From Capillidium heterosporum (taxonomy: Eukaryota > Entomophthoromycota > Entomophthoromycetes > Entomophthorales > Capillidiaceae), in NCBI GenBank assembly GCA_016630905.1, contig WBMQ01000001.1:1860001-1924000 (forward strand): a stretch of DNA of 64,000 nucleotides, written 5' to 3'. Numbering within the stretch: position 1 is the stretch's first letter; every line of letters starts with the position of its first letter. Made by a program: the position numbers and the translations under genes. Positions 1 to 11,565 of this stretch are shown one piece after another. Under the pieces are notes generated by a model. It did no database searches. It worked only from the letters and a program-made list of their open reading frames with translations, and had not been told where the DNA came from.

Positions 1-1317
1 TTGTTAAAGCTGGTTACCAGTGCCAAGAACAATGAAGCTTTGAAGGTATTTGGTAAAGTAAAAACTACGATCAAAACCATCTCAGAGTAACCTATTTTAT
101 TAAAAGACATAGGTTAACTTTTGATAATAGGGAGGGAGATGAAGCCAAGAAGCAGGCTTTAGAATCAGAAAAGACCGATTTAGAGTTAGAGCATACGCTA
201 TTCAAAGTATAATTTTATTTAACTATAACCATTCAACTTTATAAATTAGAACCTTGACAAGGACCAATTTACCGAAAAGTTGATAAGTCGACTGATTTGC
301 AAAACCAAGCCTTTGAAGGAGCATGCTCACTTGAGGAGTTATTCGATAACAGCCGAGATTGTAAAGAACCGAACTACTGGCGATTGTCCCAACAGCAAAC
401 TTTTGGAGAAAGTGGAGAACAAACTATCAGCATCCAAATCAATTTCTCAGTTTATGAAGGAGGCCAAGAAGCAACTGTTTACAACCCTCAACCTGTTCCC
501 CAAAATGGATTCTAAGGATGGAGAAGTACATGAGGTAGATGCCGAAGCTAACAAGAAGACTAAAAAGGATAAAGTTGAAGAGGATTCCAAAGAAAGCAAA
601 GTAACTTTTAAATTATGTATATATTCTAAATTTGATGAAGCGCCTAAAGTCCGACACCAAAACCAAAGATACAAAGAGTAAACGAGAACCTACTTCCCTG
701 TTCGTAGGCTCCCTACAGCAAGGTGACCGTCACGATGAAGATGAGGACGAGTTCAAAGACCTGTACGGAGTTCAAGGCAAGAACCGACCTGGACAGCGTA
801 TGCGACGCATGTACCCTTTTATTTCAACTTTTAACAACTAACTTGAACCTTTAGGCTCGCTGAAAAGAAGTACGGAGTCAAAGCCAAGCATTTGCAGGAG
901 CCCAAAGTGGAATCCAAGTCGGAAGGTGGCAAGGGTAAGCTCAGTAAGAAATTAATCAAGGGCACTTCCAAGGACGAAGCTGAAGAGAAGCTACATCCCA
1001 GCTGGGAAGCTAAACGCAAGCAGAAACTGGCTCTCCAAGAAGCTCCTAAAGGTAAGAAAATCGTCTTTGGCCAAGATGGTGAAGTAGAAAAGGAAGAGAA
1101 GTTACATCCCAGCTGGGAGGCGAAACGCAAACAGAAGCTGGCTATGGCAGAAGCTCCTAAAGGGCAGAAGATTAAGTTTGGTGACGATGCCTTCTTTGTT
1201 GATGAGAAGGCCAAGGAACCAGAGGAAAATTTACACCCCAGTTGGGAAGCTAAACGGAGGCAGAAGCTTGCTATGGCAGAAGCGCCCAAAGGTCAGAAGA
1301 TTGTGTTTGAGGATTAG
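1..1317 (+). CDS. BUD22: BUD22 / SRFBP1-like ribosome biogenesis protein, 3' part
   Basis: The 5' end lies outside the window; 381 residues are visible. Five exons join in frame: 1-86, 131-206, 250-600, 641-810 and 855-1317, with 40-44 bp introns beginning GTAA/GTAT/GTAC. The family call rests on the C-terminal signature: an acidic stretch, then GKNRPGQRMRRMLAEKKYG (spliced across the last intron), then LHPSWEAKRKQK. This matches the BUD22/SRFB domain, whose members act in 40S subunit maturation in the nucleolus. The middle is lysine- and acid-rich and probably disordered. The C-terminus is odd: a unit of about 33-38 residues containing LHPSWEAKR..QKLA..EAPKG.KI.F occurs three times in tandem (starting near 982, 1093 and 1222), where family members as I know them have one LHPSWEA motif. 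The stop is TAG at 1315-1317. Confidence 0.85.
982..1317 (+). repeat. Three in-frame tandem repeats inside the BUD22-like gene
   Basis: Three direct copies of roughly 100-130 bp encode the core LHPSWEAKR(K/R)QKLA followed by EAPKG(K/Q)KI and an acidic spacer. Copies 2 and 3 are closest to each other (both read QKLAMAEAPKGQKI), which suggests a stepwise duplication. The spacers differ in length. Confidence 0.85.
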
Positions 1318-1824
1318 TTCCAGGTGCATACCGTCAAAGTTTGGAGATTTGAGTTGGTGGGTTGGTTAGGTAGCCTTGAAGTTGTAGGGGCTTATAGAAT
1401 GTTGTTAATAAAATGGATTTAAAATTTTAGTTTGGATTTGGATACTAAATCGGCAGCTCCTGTTTGATTTTATCACCATTTTTATTTGCTGGGAATGACT
1501 GCATCTTGTAATAAAGACGATAATCGTTCAGGCTTTGCTTATCCAAATACCTATGCCCTTGCCTAGCTCCATTTGACCGGTTGGTAGCTTTTGTTTACAA
1601 GCAATTTATTTGCCCATTTTGCACTTTTCAAAGCTTAAAAATCCAATTAACTTCCATACCTTGCTTCCCAAAATCAAGCCAATCTTTCATCTGGCTATCT
1701 CAAGTTTACACGTGTAGATTTCTGCTGCATTAAAGATAGAACTTGGAAGATCACTTCAAATTGAAAAGCAATAAAATCCAAGCCACTCATCCAAAGAATT
1801 TGAACCCAACAAGAACAAAAAAAC
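1318..1824. other. Intergenic region between BUD22-like and MPDU1-like genes
   Basis: About 0.5 kb with no supportable ORF. It must hold the BUD22-like 3' UTR and the MPDU1-like promoter and 5' UTR. The bases just before the MPDU1 ATG are A-rich (aacaagaacaaaaaaac), as is usual for a fungal leader. I see no other feature. Confidence 0.5.
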
Positions 1825-2598
1825 ATGGACGCTCAAGACACCATCATCAAGTTACCCAACTTTGTCCGTGAACTGGCTGGTCAAATCTTAGGTGGATACT
1901 ACTGCTACGATGAAATTATTGGTAGACTTAACTTCCAAAACGTCGACTGCTTGAAGTTGGGTTTAAGTAAAGGTTTAGGTTTAGTCATTGTTTTAGGTGG
2001 CTGTATAGTTAAAGTCCCACAAATAATCAAGATTGTCAAGTCCAAATCTACTAGAGGTATCTCGTTGTTGTCCTATTTGTTGGAGACTTCCAGTTACTTG
2101 GTAAGTATAGCTTACAACTTGCGCAATCAAAATCCCTTATCTACTTGGGGGGAGACTTTAGCTATCACTGTTCAGAACTTGGTTATTTTGATGTTGATAA
2201 CCAGCTTCAATAGAAATTATTTTGTCCTCGCACTACTTCCTGTCTTAGTTGGTGTCGCCTACTATACGTTGATTCAAAGTGATTTACTGGATATGCAGCA
2301 GTTGGGCTACTTGCAAGCGGCTACCATCCCCGTTACTTTGTTTTCACGTGTACCTCAGATTGTCTCCAACTACCAGATGGGCTCTACCGGGCAGTTGGCT
2401 GCCTTCACCGTCTTCAACTTCTTTTTAGGCACGTTGGCTCGTGTCTTCACTACGTTACAGGAGGTCGATGATAAGCTTATCTTAACTGGGTTTTTGTTGG
2501 CTTTGGTTCTCAATACAGTTTTAGCAGGTCAAATGATCTACTACTGGAACGTACCTTCGACTGCTCAAACTAAGGAGAAGGTTAAGAAGAACCAGTAG
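1825..2598 (+). CDS. MPDU1: Mannose-P-dolichol utilization defect 1-like PQ-loop membrane protein
   Basis: An intronless ORF of 257 residues, close to the usual ~250 of the family. Two PQ-loop motifs are visible: GCIVKVPQIIKIVKSKSTRG near residues 64-83 and FSRVPQIVSNYQMGSTGQL near residues 173-191. The segment LSTWGETLAITVQNLVIL between them also matches MPDU1. About seven hydrophobic segments are predictable, and the C-terminus is lysine-rich (KEKVKKNQ), which could serve as an ER-retention signal. Family members sit in the ER and are needed for use of mannose-P-dolichol and glucose-P-dolichol in glycan and GPI-anchor synthesis. The exact molecular role is debated, so transport or flipping is not asserted. 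The first ATG of the ORF is chosen; it has an A at -3 and an A-rich leader. Confidence 0.88.
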   Translation: MDAQDTIIKLPNFVRELAGQILGGYYCYDEIIGRLNFQNVDCLKLGLSKGLGLVIVLGGCIVKVPQIIKIVKSKSTRGISLLSYLLETSSYLVSIAYNLRNQNPLSTWGETLAITVQNLVILMLITSFNRNYFVLALLPVLVGVAYYTLIQSDLLDMQQLGYLQAATIPVTLFSRVPQIVSNYQMGSTGQLAAFTVFNFFLGTLARVFTTLQEVDDKLILTGFLLALVLNTVLAGQMIYYWNVPSTAQTKEKVKKNQ

Positions 2599-3431
2599 GA
2601 TTGAAGCATTGGTTTTAAAGATGCTTAGGATTATAAAGATATCAGATGCCACTTTTTTAATATGTTTGCTTGGTGTATTTTAAGTTTTTAGTGTAGGGTT
2701 TTGGTTCTTTGAATTTTCATTTATCTTTGTATAGTACTTTGTAGTAAATCTTGTATCTGTATATTTAGTATTAACAAAGGTGAGGTTGTTTTCAGGTATG
2801 GGATTTAGTTTAATCGTTTAAACTTACCGTTCTTTTATTTTCAAATAGATAGAAATATCCTAGTATTTTTGATAACGCTGCCTTTACTAGCTTTAGCTCT
2901 TATTACTGCAGTACGGGTACTGTATATATTTGAAATAATATATTGATAGCTACCGATCTTAAAAATGGAAAAACTAGTGGTAAGTACATATACTGGATTT
3001 AATAAGGGATATATATGTAAGCTGTAGACCATCGGATTTAGCCATACAATTGAAGACTTGCAGAGCTTATGTTTAGCATCTGGAAGCTTCCAACATTCCA
3101 GTTGGAAATGGTATACTGGCTAAAATCTTGGTGTTGGGGATAATGCTACTACCATTTAGCTTACGATACAAAAAGCCTTAAGTAAACCTACATGGATGCT
3201 ATATACTTGTAGTTGACAACATTTACATGCCGCATAAAGCTAATGTTGTAAATGAGATAATGCTTTAGTTTAAAAAACATATTTTTGATTTAAATATTTG
3301 GTATCTTATAGATAAAGTAGTTTATTTGATCGCTTCAATATAATGTAGATATACTATAAAACTTATAAAAGACTCAATAAATAGAGCTGAATATCATTAC
3401 TATAAAGGTAGAAATACAAGCATAAAAAGGA
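2599..3431. other. Intergenic region between convergent MPDU1-like and XDH genes
   Basis: About 0.8 kb separating two convergent stops. It is AT-rich and presumably carries both 3' UTRs. No ORF or repeat in it is convincing; a 63-codon minus-strand ORF at 2841-3032 resembles nothing I know. Confidence 0.5.
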
Positions 3432-6400
3432 TTATGGTCGAACCGCCCACAAATCTTTGCCCTGACTTTCAACCGTTGCCAATTTGACCAACTTGTCGTT
3501 GACTGCCATCCTCAACTTCTCACAGGTAGCTGGCGATTCCAGCTCTACAACCTGCTTACTAATTCCATGTAAAGCATCCCGCAACGCAAAGTAGACGCAG
3601 GCACCCAAGAACAATGGAGGTTCGCCGATGGCTTTGGAGCTTTTGATCGCCTTGCGACCTTTGTACTCCTTACCTTCTAGAATCCTAACTTTGAACTCCT
3701 GAGGGATATCCCTAAACCCAGGGATCTTGTAGTTGCCGGGGCCTTTCGTCAACCAGTGGCCTTGACTGGTGACTAAAGTTTCCTCAATGGTGCACCAGCC
3801 CATACCCTGCACGAAGGCACCTTCGATTTGGCCGATATCGATAGCAAAGTTGATGGAGTTGCCAACATCCATTATGACATCGGCGGCCAACACGACGTGG
3901 TCTCCAGTAAGTAAGTCGAGCTCGACTTCAGCCAGAGCAACTCCTGTTGTAAAGTAAAAGTAGAGGTCGCCTTCGTTCTTCTGCCAGTCGAATTGGACAC
4001 CGTCCGCCCTATAGAACCCATTGGCGGTAAGGTTGATCATACCTAAGTACGCCTTCAAAGCTAAAGTGGCAATGTCGGCGCCGGGAAACTGCTTCCGGAT
4101 AGGATCCAGTCTTTCGTTGAGCTTCTGACAGGCGTCTAAAATAGCTGCGCCGTACATGTCGCTGGAAGCTGAGGCAGCTGTTGGCGAGGCGTTGACAACT
4201 TTGTCGGTTGCCGTCTCGCTTATGAATACTTTGTGCAAGGGCACCTTCAGTTCGTTGGCGCATAATTGAACCATCTTTGTGTGAAGTCCCTGTCCCATCT
4301 CTACACCACCGTGCGATAAAAGCACCGATCCGTCGGTATAGATGTGGACCAATGCGCCGGCTTGGTTTAAATGCTTGACGCCGAAGCTTATACCGAATTT
4401 GGTAGGAGTCATCGCCAACCCTCTTCGCTTCCACTTGTTGATGCTGTTGAATTGATCCACCTTCTTCCTTTTATCGCTATAGCTGCTCTGCACCAATTTC
4501 TCCCACATCTCGGGGAGGTACCAGTCCTTGACTTCCATGTTGAAGTGAGTCAGCTGGCCGGCTTTGTAGAAGTTCTTGGCTCTAAGCTCGTTGGGATCTA
4601 TGTTCAACTTCTCGGCGATATCGGTGACCATCATCTCGGTAATCATCATCCCTTGGGGACCACCGAATCCTCGGAAAGCAGTGTTGGAAGCTATGTTGGT
4701 CTTAGCTAACCTACCACGAACTTTGAATGAAGGGAAGAAGTAGACATTGTCGCAGTGAGTGACGGCTCGATCCATTACCGCCAAAGAAAGGTCGTAGGAC
4801 CACCCGGCATTGGAGATCATATCAAACTCTACCGCTTTGAACATGCCGTCTCTGGTTACTGCAACCTTGTAGTTGGCAAGGAATGGATGCCGGTTTCCAC
4901 TTATCAGCATATCTTCATCCCTATCCAAAATGAAGCGTACTGGTTTCCCAGTTTTATTAGCGGCTATGGCTAAGGCAACCGCTATGTGCGTCGGTCGCGT
5001 CTCTTTACCTCCGAAACCACCACCTAACCGTTTAGCTTTGCAGACGACACGATTAGCAGGCACACCTAATGCTTTAGCGACCTCGCTTTGAGCTTCGTTG
5101 AGGTTTTGAGTTGAGGAATGGACTTCGAATTCGCCATTCTCGCCTTTAGGAATTACGAGTGCTCCTTGAGTCTCCAGGTAGAAATGTTCCTGGCCACCTA
5201 TTCTACACGTGCCTTCCAATACTACGATGTCTTCACCATTTTCATTCCTAGGGACAAAGGTGTTGATGTCGAAGATGCCCCTTTCCAAATACCGCTCAAG
5301 TTGGAAGAACGAGTCCTTCTGGATGGCCTGCTCTATCGTCAAAACGTAATCCAGCTTTCGGTACTCGATTTTTACTAGTCGTGCTGCTTTCTTAGCCAAC
5401 TCCTTGGTTTCGGCCACTATTAAACCAATTAGCTGTCCGACCGTGTGCACTTCCTTAGAAGCAAAGAACTCTTCATCTTTGGCGAGTATACCGTATCGGT
5501 TGTTGGCTGGGACGTCGGTGTGGCAGATGTAGGCGTAGACTCCTTCCAGCTTGAGGGCTTCGTTGGCGTCGACACTTAAGATCTCAGCGTGCGGCTCGCT
5601 GGAGAGAACACTGGCGGCGTAAAGTTCGTTCTTCTGTTTAGGTATATCATCCAAGTACTGGGCGACACCGGTAGTTTGGGCAATGGCCGACAGGTGCGGG
5701 TAGGTCTTGGCGACCAAGGGATCTTTTTTGGGATCGTGATCAAACGCCGGTCCGAAAGCTTGAATACTAGAGGAATGCCCCTTTTCGATTTCGTCGACAT
5801 CGATTTCGGGGGTGTTCTCCAACTTCTTAAAGTCTCGATTGGTTTGGTGCCAGAAGCGGGTCAGCATCGATGCTGCCAGCACGCGTCTGTAGCTGGGCAT
5901 GGCTCCAGGTACGTCGTAGGGTAGATTTAATTCTTCAAGGACCTTTTCGATTAGACTATCTAGGCTTTTAGGATCGCTCCAAACAAGGCCTCGGCTTGTT
6001 TCCGATGCTGCATTCAAAAGGACGGTAGTGGGTGCCATGCCACCATAGGCTAGCCTTAGATCAACTACCTTGTCTTCCTCCACCGTCAAATCGAAGCAGG
6101 CGTTGGTGATGGCGATATCATCATCCTTACGCTTGGCTTGCTTATAGGCTTTAACAATTTGATTCTGTGCAGGTAAGGGCACTTCGACTGTCAACACGAT
6201 TTCATCTTCCTTGAGATCGATCTTTCGATACCCTTTGAAGAAGGAAGACATTGGAATCTCACGGGAACCTTTGCTTGACAGGACTGTAAGTTTGGCGTTG
6301 GTAGCCAGGAATATGGGGTTGAGGTCGGATATGGGGGATCCGGTGACGATGTTGCCGCCCAAAGTTGCAAAGTTCCTTATCTGCTTCCCGGCGAACCAGC

Positions 6401-7894
6401 GAAGGTTGGATAGGAAAGCTTTTAGCGTCGAACGTTGGTGGTCCTATGATCTAAGGTTAATGATGCTTTAAACAATAAAGCCTACTTTAACTAGCTTCAA
6501 ATTTTCGTTCAAAGTGGACATAAACGAAGTCAAAGTCATGTTGACGCCGGCTATGAATGCATCCTCTGGTTTCAAGGTTTAGTAGTTAGGAAATTTATTA
6601 GACTACCTTTCCAAGCTATGGACTTGAGTTCTTCAATGTTGGAAGTGTCAGCAAAGTAGCTGTATTCCATCGCCTTGAGCTTGACTTCGACACCTATCTC
6701 CGAATTTCCACCGACTAGCTTAACACTTGGGTAGGTGTTCTAAAAATGTTAAAGTTGTAATAAATTAGGTGCATACCTTGATATCGATAAGCTGTGTAAT
6801 CGTAGTAGGTCTAAACCAGATGGTATTATCCTTTTCGAAGCAGGTTAAAGTGTTGGCATCCATTTCAAATTTTGTCAATGCTTCAGGGAATTTAACGTCG
6901 TTTTCAGGATTGTAAGGGGCAATTTTTGTCTATAAAGGTTTGTCAACAATTCTAATGCATATACCTACGAGTTCACTTATTTCACAGCTCTTTATGACTT
7001 TCGGTTTGGTCTTTTGGTCGTTTATAGGTAGTTTATGGTCGTTGCTTGAATATACTATATTGCTATGCTCGTCAATAGTTCCATTGTTTTCAACCTCGAT
7101 ATTATTTGATGGTTCCGCAAACTATAAAATGAGTAAAGAGTTGTGTAGTAAACTTACGGTTTTAAAAGATTCGAGAATGGGTCTATAGCCAGTGCATCTG
7201 CATAGGTTGCCTATTTTGTTAAAAACTGTCGGCACTAAAAACTACCATCAAATGTATCTTCGATATCGGCGACTCCAGGACATTTGTTTGTCTGCAATAA
7301 CCCGTACATCGACATGACGATGCCAGGTGTACAGAAGCCACACTGAGAACCATGGCCAAGTGCTAATCGTTCCTATATTACAATGTTCAACAATCAAAAG
7401 CTACTAAAGGTGTTACTTGAACCGGGTGAGGATGCGATGGATTTCCTATACCTTCGATAGTGATGACTTGCTTTCCATGGATCGTACACAACGGCATTAA
7501 ACAAGCGTTTGCGGTTAATCGACTAAGTTTCATTAGTTATGAATCGTACGTATGTAATTACATTATTTCTTTGGAGCTGTCAAGGTTTGCAATGACTACG
7601 GTGCAGGCTCCTATAAGACCGTTAAATAGATGTAAGCCATTAAAAGTTACCGCATCCTCCTTCACCACAGCCTAATTTAGTACCGGTGTATCCTTCCGAA
7701 CGAAGAAATTCCAACAACGTCAAGGTTGGGGCTGGGTGGTGTAAGACGAACTTTTTGGTGTTAATGTAAAAGTAAAGCTCATGCGATAGTGGGGTATTGG
7801 GAAATTTCTGAGTGAACTCATGCAAGGTTGGTAAACTATGATGTTTCTCATTTGATATCGACATATTTTGTTGCTTCTCAACTACGGTTGGCAT
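3432..7894 (-). CDS. XDH: Xanthine dehydrogenase (molybdopterin / FAD / 2Fe-2S)
   Basis: It oxidises hypoxanthine to xanthine and urate with NAD+ in purine breakdown. The gene has several 5' exons and one 3 kb final exon (6443-3432). Exon 1 (7894-7651) starts [10 protein letters not shown] and carries the first 2Fe-2S motif LGCGEGGCG, continuing ACTV in the next exon (from 7610). Later exons encode [26 protein letters not shown] and [11 protein letters not shown] (second 2Fe-2S site). The FAD domain is at about 7.0-6.3 kb, including [20 protein letters not shown]. The molybdopterin domain shows [37 protein letters not shown] and [11 protein letters not shown], the last containing the expected catalytic Glu. 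The complete arrangement and intact motifs suggest an active enzyme of about 1,350 residues. XDH is preferred over aldehyde oxidase from overall similarity; substrate-defining residues were not aligned. Boundaries of the FAD-domain exons (about 6.5-7.2 kb) are approximate. Confidence 0.9.
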
Positions 7895-8454
7895 ATTTCG
7901 ACTTTTTTAGTTGCTTAACAGGCGCTTTTTTATAGTGTGTTCAAGATGGTTATTAAAGATAAAAGATAATCTGTCAAAATGCTTTTGTACGGGTTAATAT
8001 GAGCATCTGAAACCAAACCTCAAGTGACTTGCTTGAAGTCTCAGTTAAGCTTTTCACGTCACAGGTTTTTTGAATGACTTGGTTTTGGTCCTTAAAATGC
8101 GGAGAAGCTAATAGAACTGGCTTGTTTGTGGTCATCCTTTCGAGCTATAAATTGCATTCACAAACATATCCCCTAAACTTTATAGGCAACTACCCAACTC
8201 GTGAACACTAACTCGCGAGGCTTATAATTAGTCAATTATATACTCTTATTGTTCAAATTGTTGGAGCTTTTCCATGAAAACATTACATTCGATAAGTTAA
8301 AGTTGACAGGTTGCTTATAAGTTAGATGTCCTTTTGAACGATATGTTCGATATCTCTTATTTTCCTTTTACCAGAATCAATATAAAAAGAAGCATAGATA
8401 GACAATCCCAAATTTCACAATTTATATATTCTGAAGCAACGGCATTATGCTAGT
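7895..8454. other. XDH upstream region
   Basis: This holds the XDH promoter and leader side of a 3.7 kb gap between the divergent XDH and ACL genes. There is no supportable ORF and no repeat that I could match. Confidence 0.4.
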
Positions 8455-9104
8455 TATCAGCTTAGCTCCTCGGTTAAATCGTATATTGAATATTGGATGG
8501 TTTTCATTTTCATAGGTGGCCTATATTTATGCTACTACTTGACAGTGTGTTTCGAGCTACATATTTACCTCTCACCTATCCTTTCCTCATGTTTTAAATC
8601 GCTACCCATACATTTCCCATTACCTTAACTATCAGTTCACTCAATTTTACTTAGGATTGGCTTTATGCTATAGATATGATCTGTTCAAATTTGATTTTGG
8701 ATCCTTTAGTTATTATCTTGCAGATTAATTTGATTTTAACTTTTGCAGCGGATCACAACTAGTGTACATGTCTTCTTTGTTGGAAAGAATCCATCTACAT
8801 GTTATCAAGTTACGACTTTATCTTGAACCATGGATATATATAGCAAAGCTTTTGAAAAGAAAACTTTTTTCTTTTGGATTAGTTTGATTAAATACTTTAA
8901 AGATTCCTAGCCGATAGTTTTGCAGAGCTTGAGGGTTTCAAATATTTTATTGGTTACAGAGAAAGTATCCCCTTATATTAGCTAGTCTACAGTACAATAC
9001 ACATGTCGCGTCCTATGCCAAAGGACTCATCAAACTCGACAAAATCCACTTGACTGGAAGTCCAAGCTAATGGTTAGACACTTGGCGAGGTCGATCAGCC
9101 CACA
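8455..9104 (+). mobile_element. Solo LTR, family B3
   Basis: 650 bp flanked by an exact 5-bp duplication CTAGT (8450-8454 and 9105-9109). It begins TATCAGCTTAGCTC and ends CAGCCCACA, matching the TG(T)CAACTTAGCTC...CCAGCCAACA ends of the other B-type LTRs. Its last ~130 bp align with the B and B2 copies (for example the shared stretch CTTGACTGGAAGTC). Its middle matches only the copy at 47,281-48,017 (shared AAATCGCTACCCATACAT). Orientation follows the complete gypsy element at 34.5-44.3 kb. It is the only retroelement I found in the gene-rich half. Confidence 0.8.
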
Positions 9105-11498
9105 CTAGTTATTGTAACCATTTTATAATATTATTAATTTGGAACTTTGGCTTCATTTGAAGTGGACCTTAGAAACGTAGCTTGATTTTGTCACAACCGA
9201 CTTTTTGAAAAGTTGCAAAAAGTAACTAGGGTTCAATTCTGATTTTGCTTGTAAATATGTAATATACTAATAACTACACAAAGTATAGTATATAATTCTA
9301 TAAAATAAGACTAATTTAAAATTATGTACAGCTATAAATTCATTCACTTTTAAAAGATTCTTTAGTACAATTACAGGCTATTAAACTTTTAGTAGTGGCT
9401 TATATAATAAAGTGGTCTAAAATATAGTAAATAGCTAGAAAATAACTGCGATTCGACAGATTTTTGAAATTTGTACCTTTACAATTTTAAGATATCGTAA
9501 TGGTCGGCTCTACTGGATAACCAACATATGAATCTTCTTAACGTTGACATTAAAGCTATAGATGATAGCTGGCTATTAGAGAGCATTTTAATAAAGATAT
9601 ATACAACGATGTAATTATGGAAGCTAATTTAAATATGCACAAAGTTTGATGTCCTTATTAAAACAATAGATATCAATCTTTACACTTTATGTTTAGGTAA
9701 AGAACATTATTGACCTTGGTAAATTTAGATCTTTGTAAGCCGTCGCATGTTATTTTCAGCTTTCCTTGCCTTGCTTTTTTGGTAGCATCTTGTAAGTTCA
9801 AGGACCCAATTAACTTTTCATATCCTAAGGTCAACCAGATTGGGTCAATACTTTGTTACTTGGTATCCCTTTGAGCCTTAATTTTATGATGCTATCTCAA
9901 ACACATGGAAATTAAAAATGTTAACGGTGTAGTCCTGGACATCTGAACGTCCAGGATTTAGCAAGGTAATCTAAAGTATAAAAGATATATATCCTTCCTC
10001 CATTCGTGTACCCTAGGCACATTCTCACGAATTTTTAAATTGTTCCCAGTATATGCGAATGGAAAAAGTACTCGATATAAACTAGAAGTAGCAGCTAGTT
10101 ATCTTCTAAATATGCTTTGTAGATGTTATATTCCCTTTTGTAGCAAAAATATAAGACATCTACTTCAACTCGAATATTCTAGCTCAACTTAAAACATGGT
10201 AATTTTCTACAAAAGTTGGAAGTACGACCAACATTTAGCTTTTATATTCAATAGTTTACAGCTCTCATCCAAACGCTATCTCCGTTCGGATTTAGTATAG
10301 GCCCTTATGCAATAAACTTATAAGAAAATAGTGGATGAAAACAAACGGGGCAAGTGCCAAGGACATCCTAATCTCTGATTTTTCCCACGCTTTAGTTTCG
10401 ACTAAACCCTTTATGGGATGAGTTGTCAACTTTTATCCACTTTAAAAGTTGCTAAAATGGGGTCCGAAGTTCTAAAACTGAAGCAATTAGATGTTGATTA
10501 AGTTAGGTCAATTAGATAGATATATGGGAATGGAGGATATGATGCAAGTCTATATGAACAACAGCTGGAATCGATATCGTAATAGTGTAGAGAGCCGGTG
10601 GTATTTCGATGCTTTGTATTGTCTAAAATTTTAGAGTTTTGAATTATAGCGATATAAAAATATATAGAAAGAGATGCCGCATTTGAGCTACATATAGGAT
10701 TATAACCAGATGGTATGCAAACTACTTAATTTACCGCCTTCAAAGCTATTTATATTTAAAATTGGTATCAAGATACCGTACTATTTCTCATTTGAATCCG
10801 ATCCTTTTAAGTAGAAATTCCGATAAATACGACTCAGCGTTTTCAAATAAGGACAAGATATTCCACAAGGCTTATCTCAACACAGAAAGGACTGCTTTTA
10901 TCGGTGTTGAGGAAAGTATCCTTAAACTCGAGTAAATTAAAGTAAACCCCTTAACTTTTTTATAGGCGGGACATATTCTATCTGTACAAAGAGGTCCCTT
11001 CTACTTAGAGAGGCCGATTTACCCATTTTGCCAACATGTATTGGATTTTTGTCTTGGGATGGCAACTCTTTTCTATGGTGTACAAAGACTGGTGAGTCAT
11101 CATTGTGTACCTTGGCTATCGGAGTTAGTCTTATCTAATTATAGCAAAACTAAAATAAATTCTACGCTGAAGTAACCTTTTTGGTCCTTATTTGCATTTT
11201 TGCTATACATATTGCGGACTATCTATGTCCTCCGACTCTTCAATCTAGTAAAAACAAATCGTTCCATTATCCCTATTCCTTATCTAAACAACACCCTCTG
11301 AAATCTAACCAATAGCAGTAAAGCTGGTAGATAAGCCTATTTCGGATCCTATGGTTCGTTAAAAATAACCCTACGTAATCAATTTTATAATTAGACAACC
11401 AGCTAAGACCTCCACTATTTAAACGGAGACCACCTTCCAACTGGAACGCAACTCTTACCCTTCTCATTTTATTTTATAAGCATCATCCCAAGAACCAA
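9105..11498. other. Long non-coding stretch upstream of ATP-citrate lyase
   Basis: About 2.4 kb without a supportable gene. The only items seen are an 8-bp-stem hairpin at 9933-9956 and a short minus ORF (11273-11467, 64 codons) with no recognisable similarity. ACL promoter elements must lie towards its right end but none is obvious. Confidence 0.4.
9933..9956. repeat. Perfect 8-bp stem, 8-nt loop inverted repeat
   Basis: TCCTGGAC and GTCCAGGA are perfect reverse complements separated by ATCTGAAC. It is GC-rich compared with the surrounding AT-rich intergenic DNA. It lies between divergent genes, so it could be a binding site or a chance hairpin. Confidence 0.45.
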
Positions 11499-11547
11499 GT
11501 AAGTATCCAACGCTGCTGCTAAAGAGAAGCAAATGTACTAACCTCAG
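11499..11547 (+). other. Probable 5' UTR intron of ATP-citrate lyase
   Basis: The segment begins GTAAGTATCC and ends with the branch-like TACTAAC five bases before the closing CAG. It is about 49 bp, the normal intron size here. The ATG of ACL follows 18 bp downstream. The donor, branch point and acceptor are all good, but transcription is not shown by the sequence. Confidence 0.55.
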
Positions 11548-11565
11548 GTCAATAGATAACACAAT

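Noticed and set aside
831-1289. 152-codon minus ORF opposite the BUD22-like repeats
   Set aside because: Antisense shadow; its internal repeats mirror the three coding repeats.
4009-4434. 141-codon minus ORF and several plus ORFs within 3.4-6.4 kb
   Set aside because: Frame shadows of the XDH molybdopterin-domain exon.
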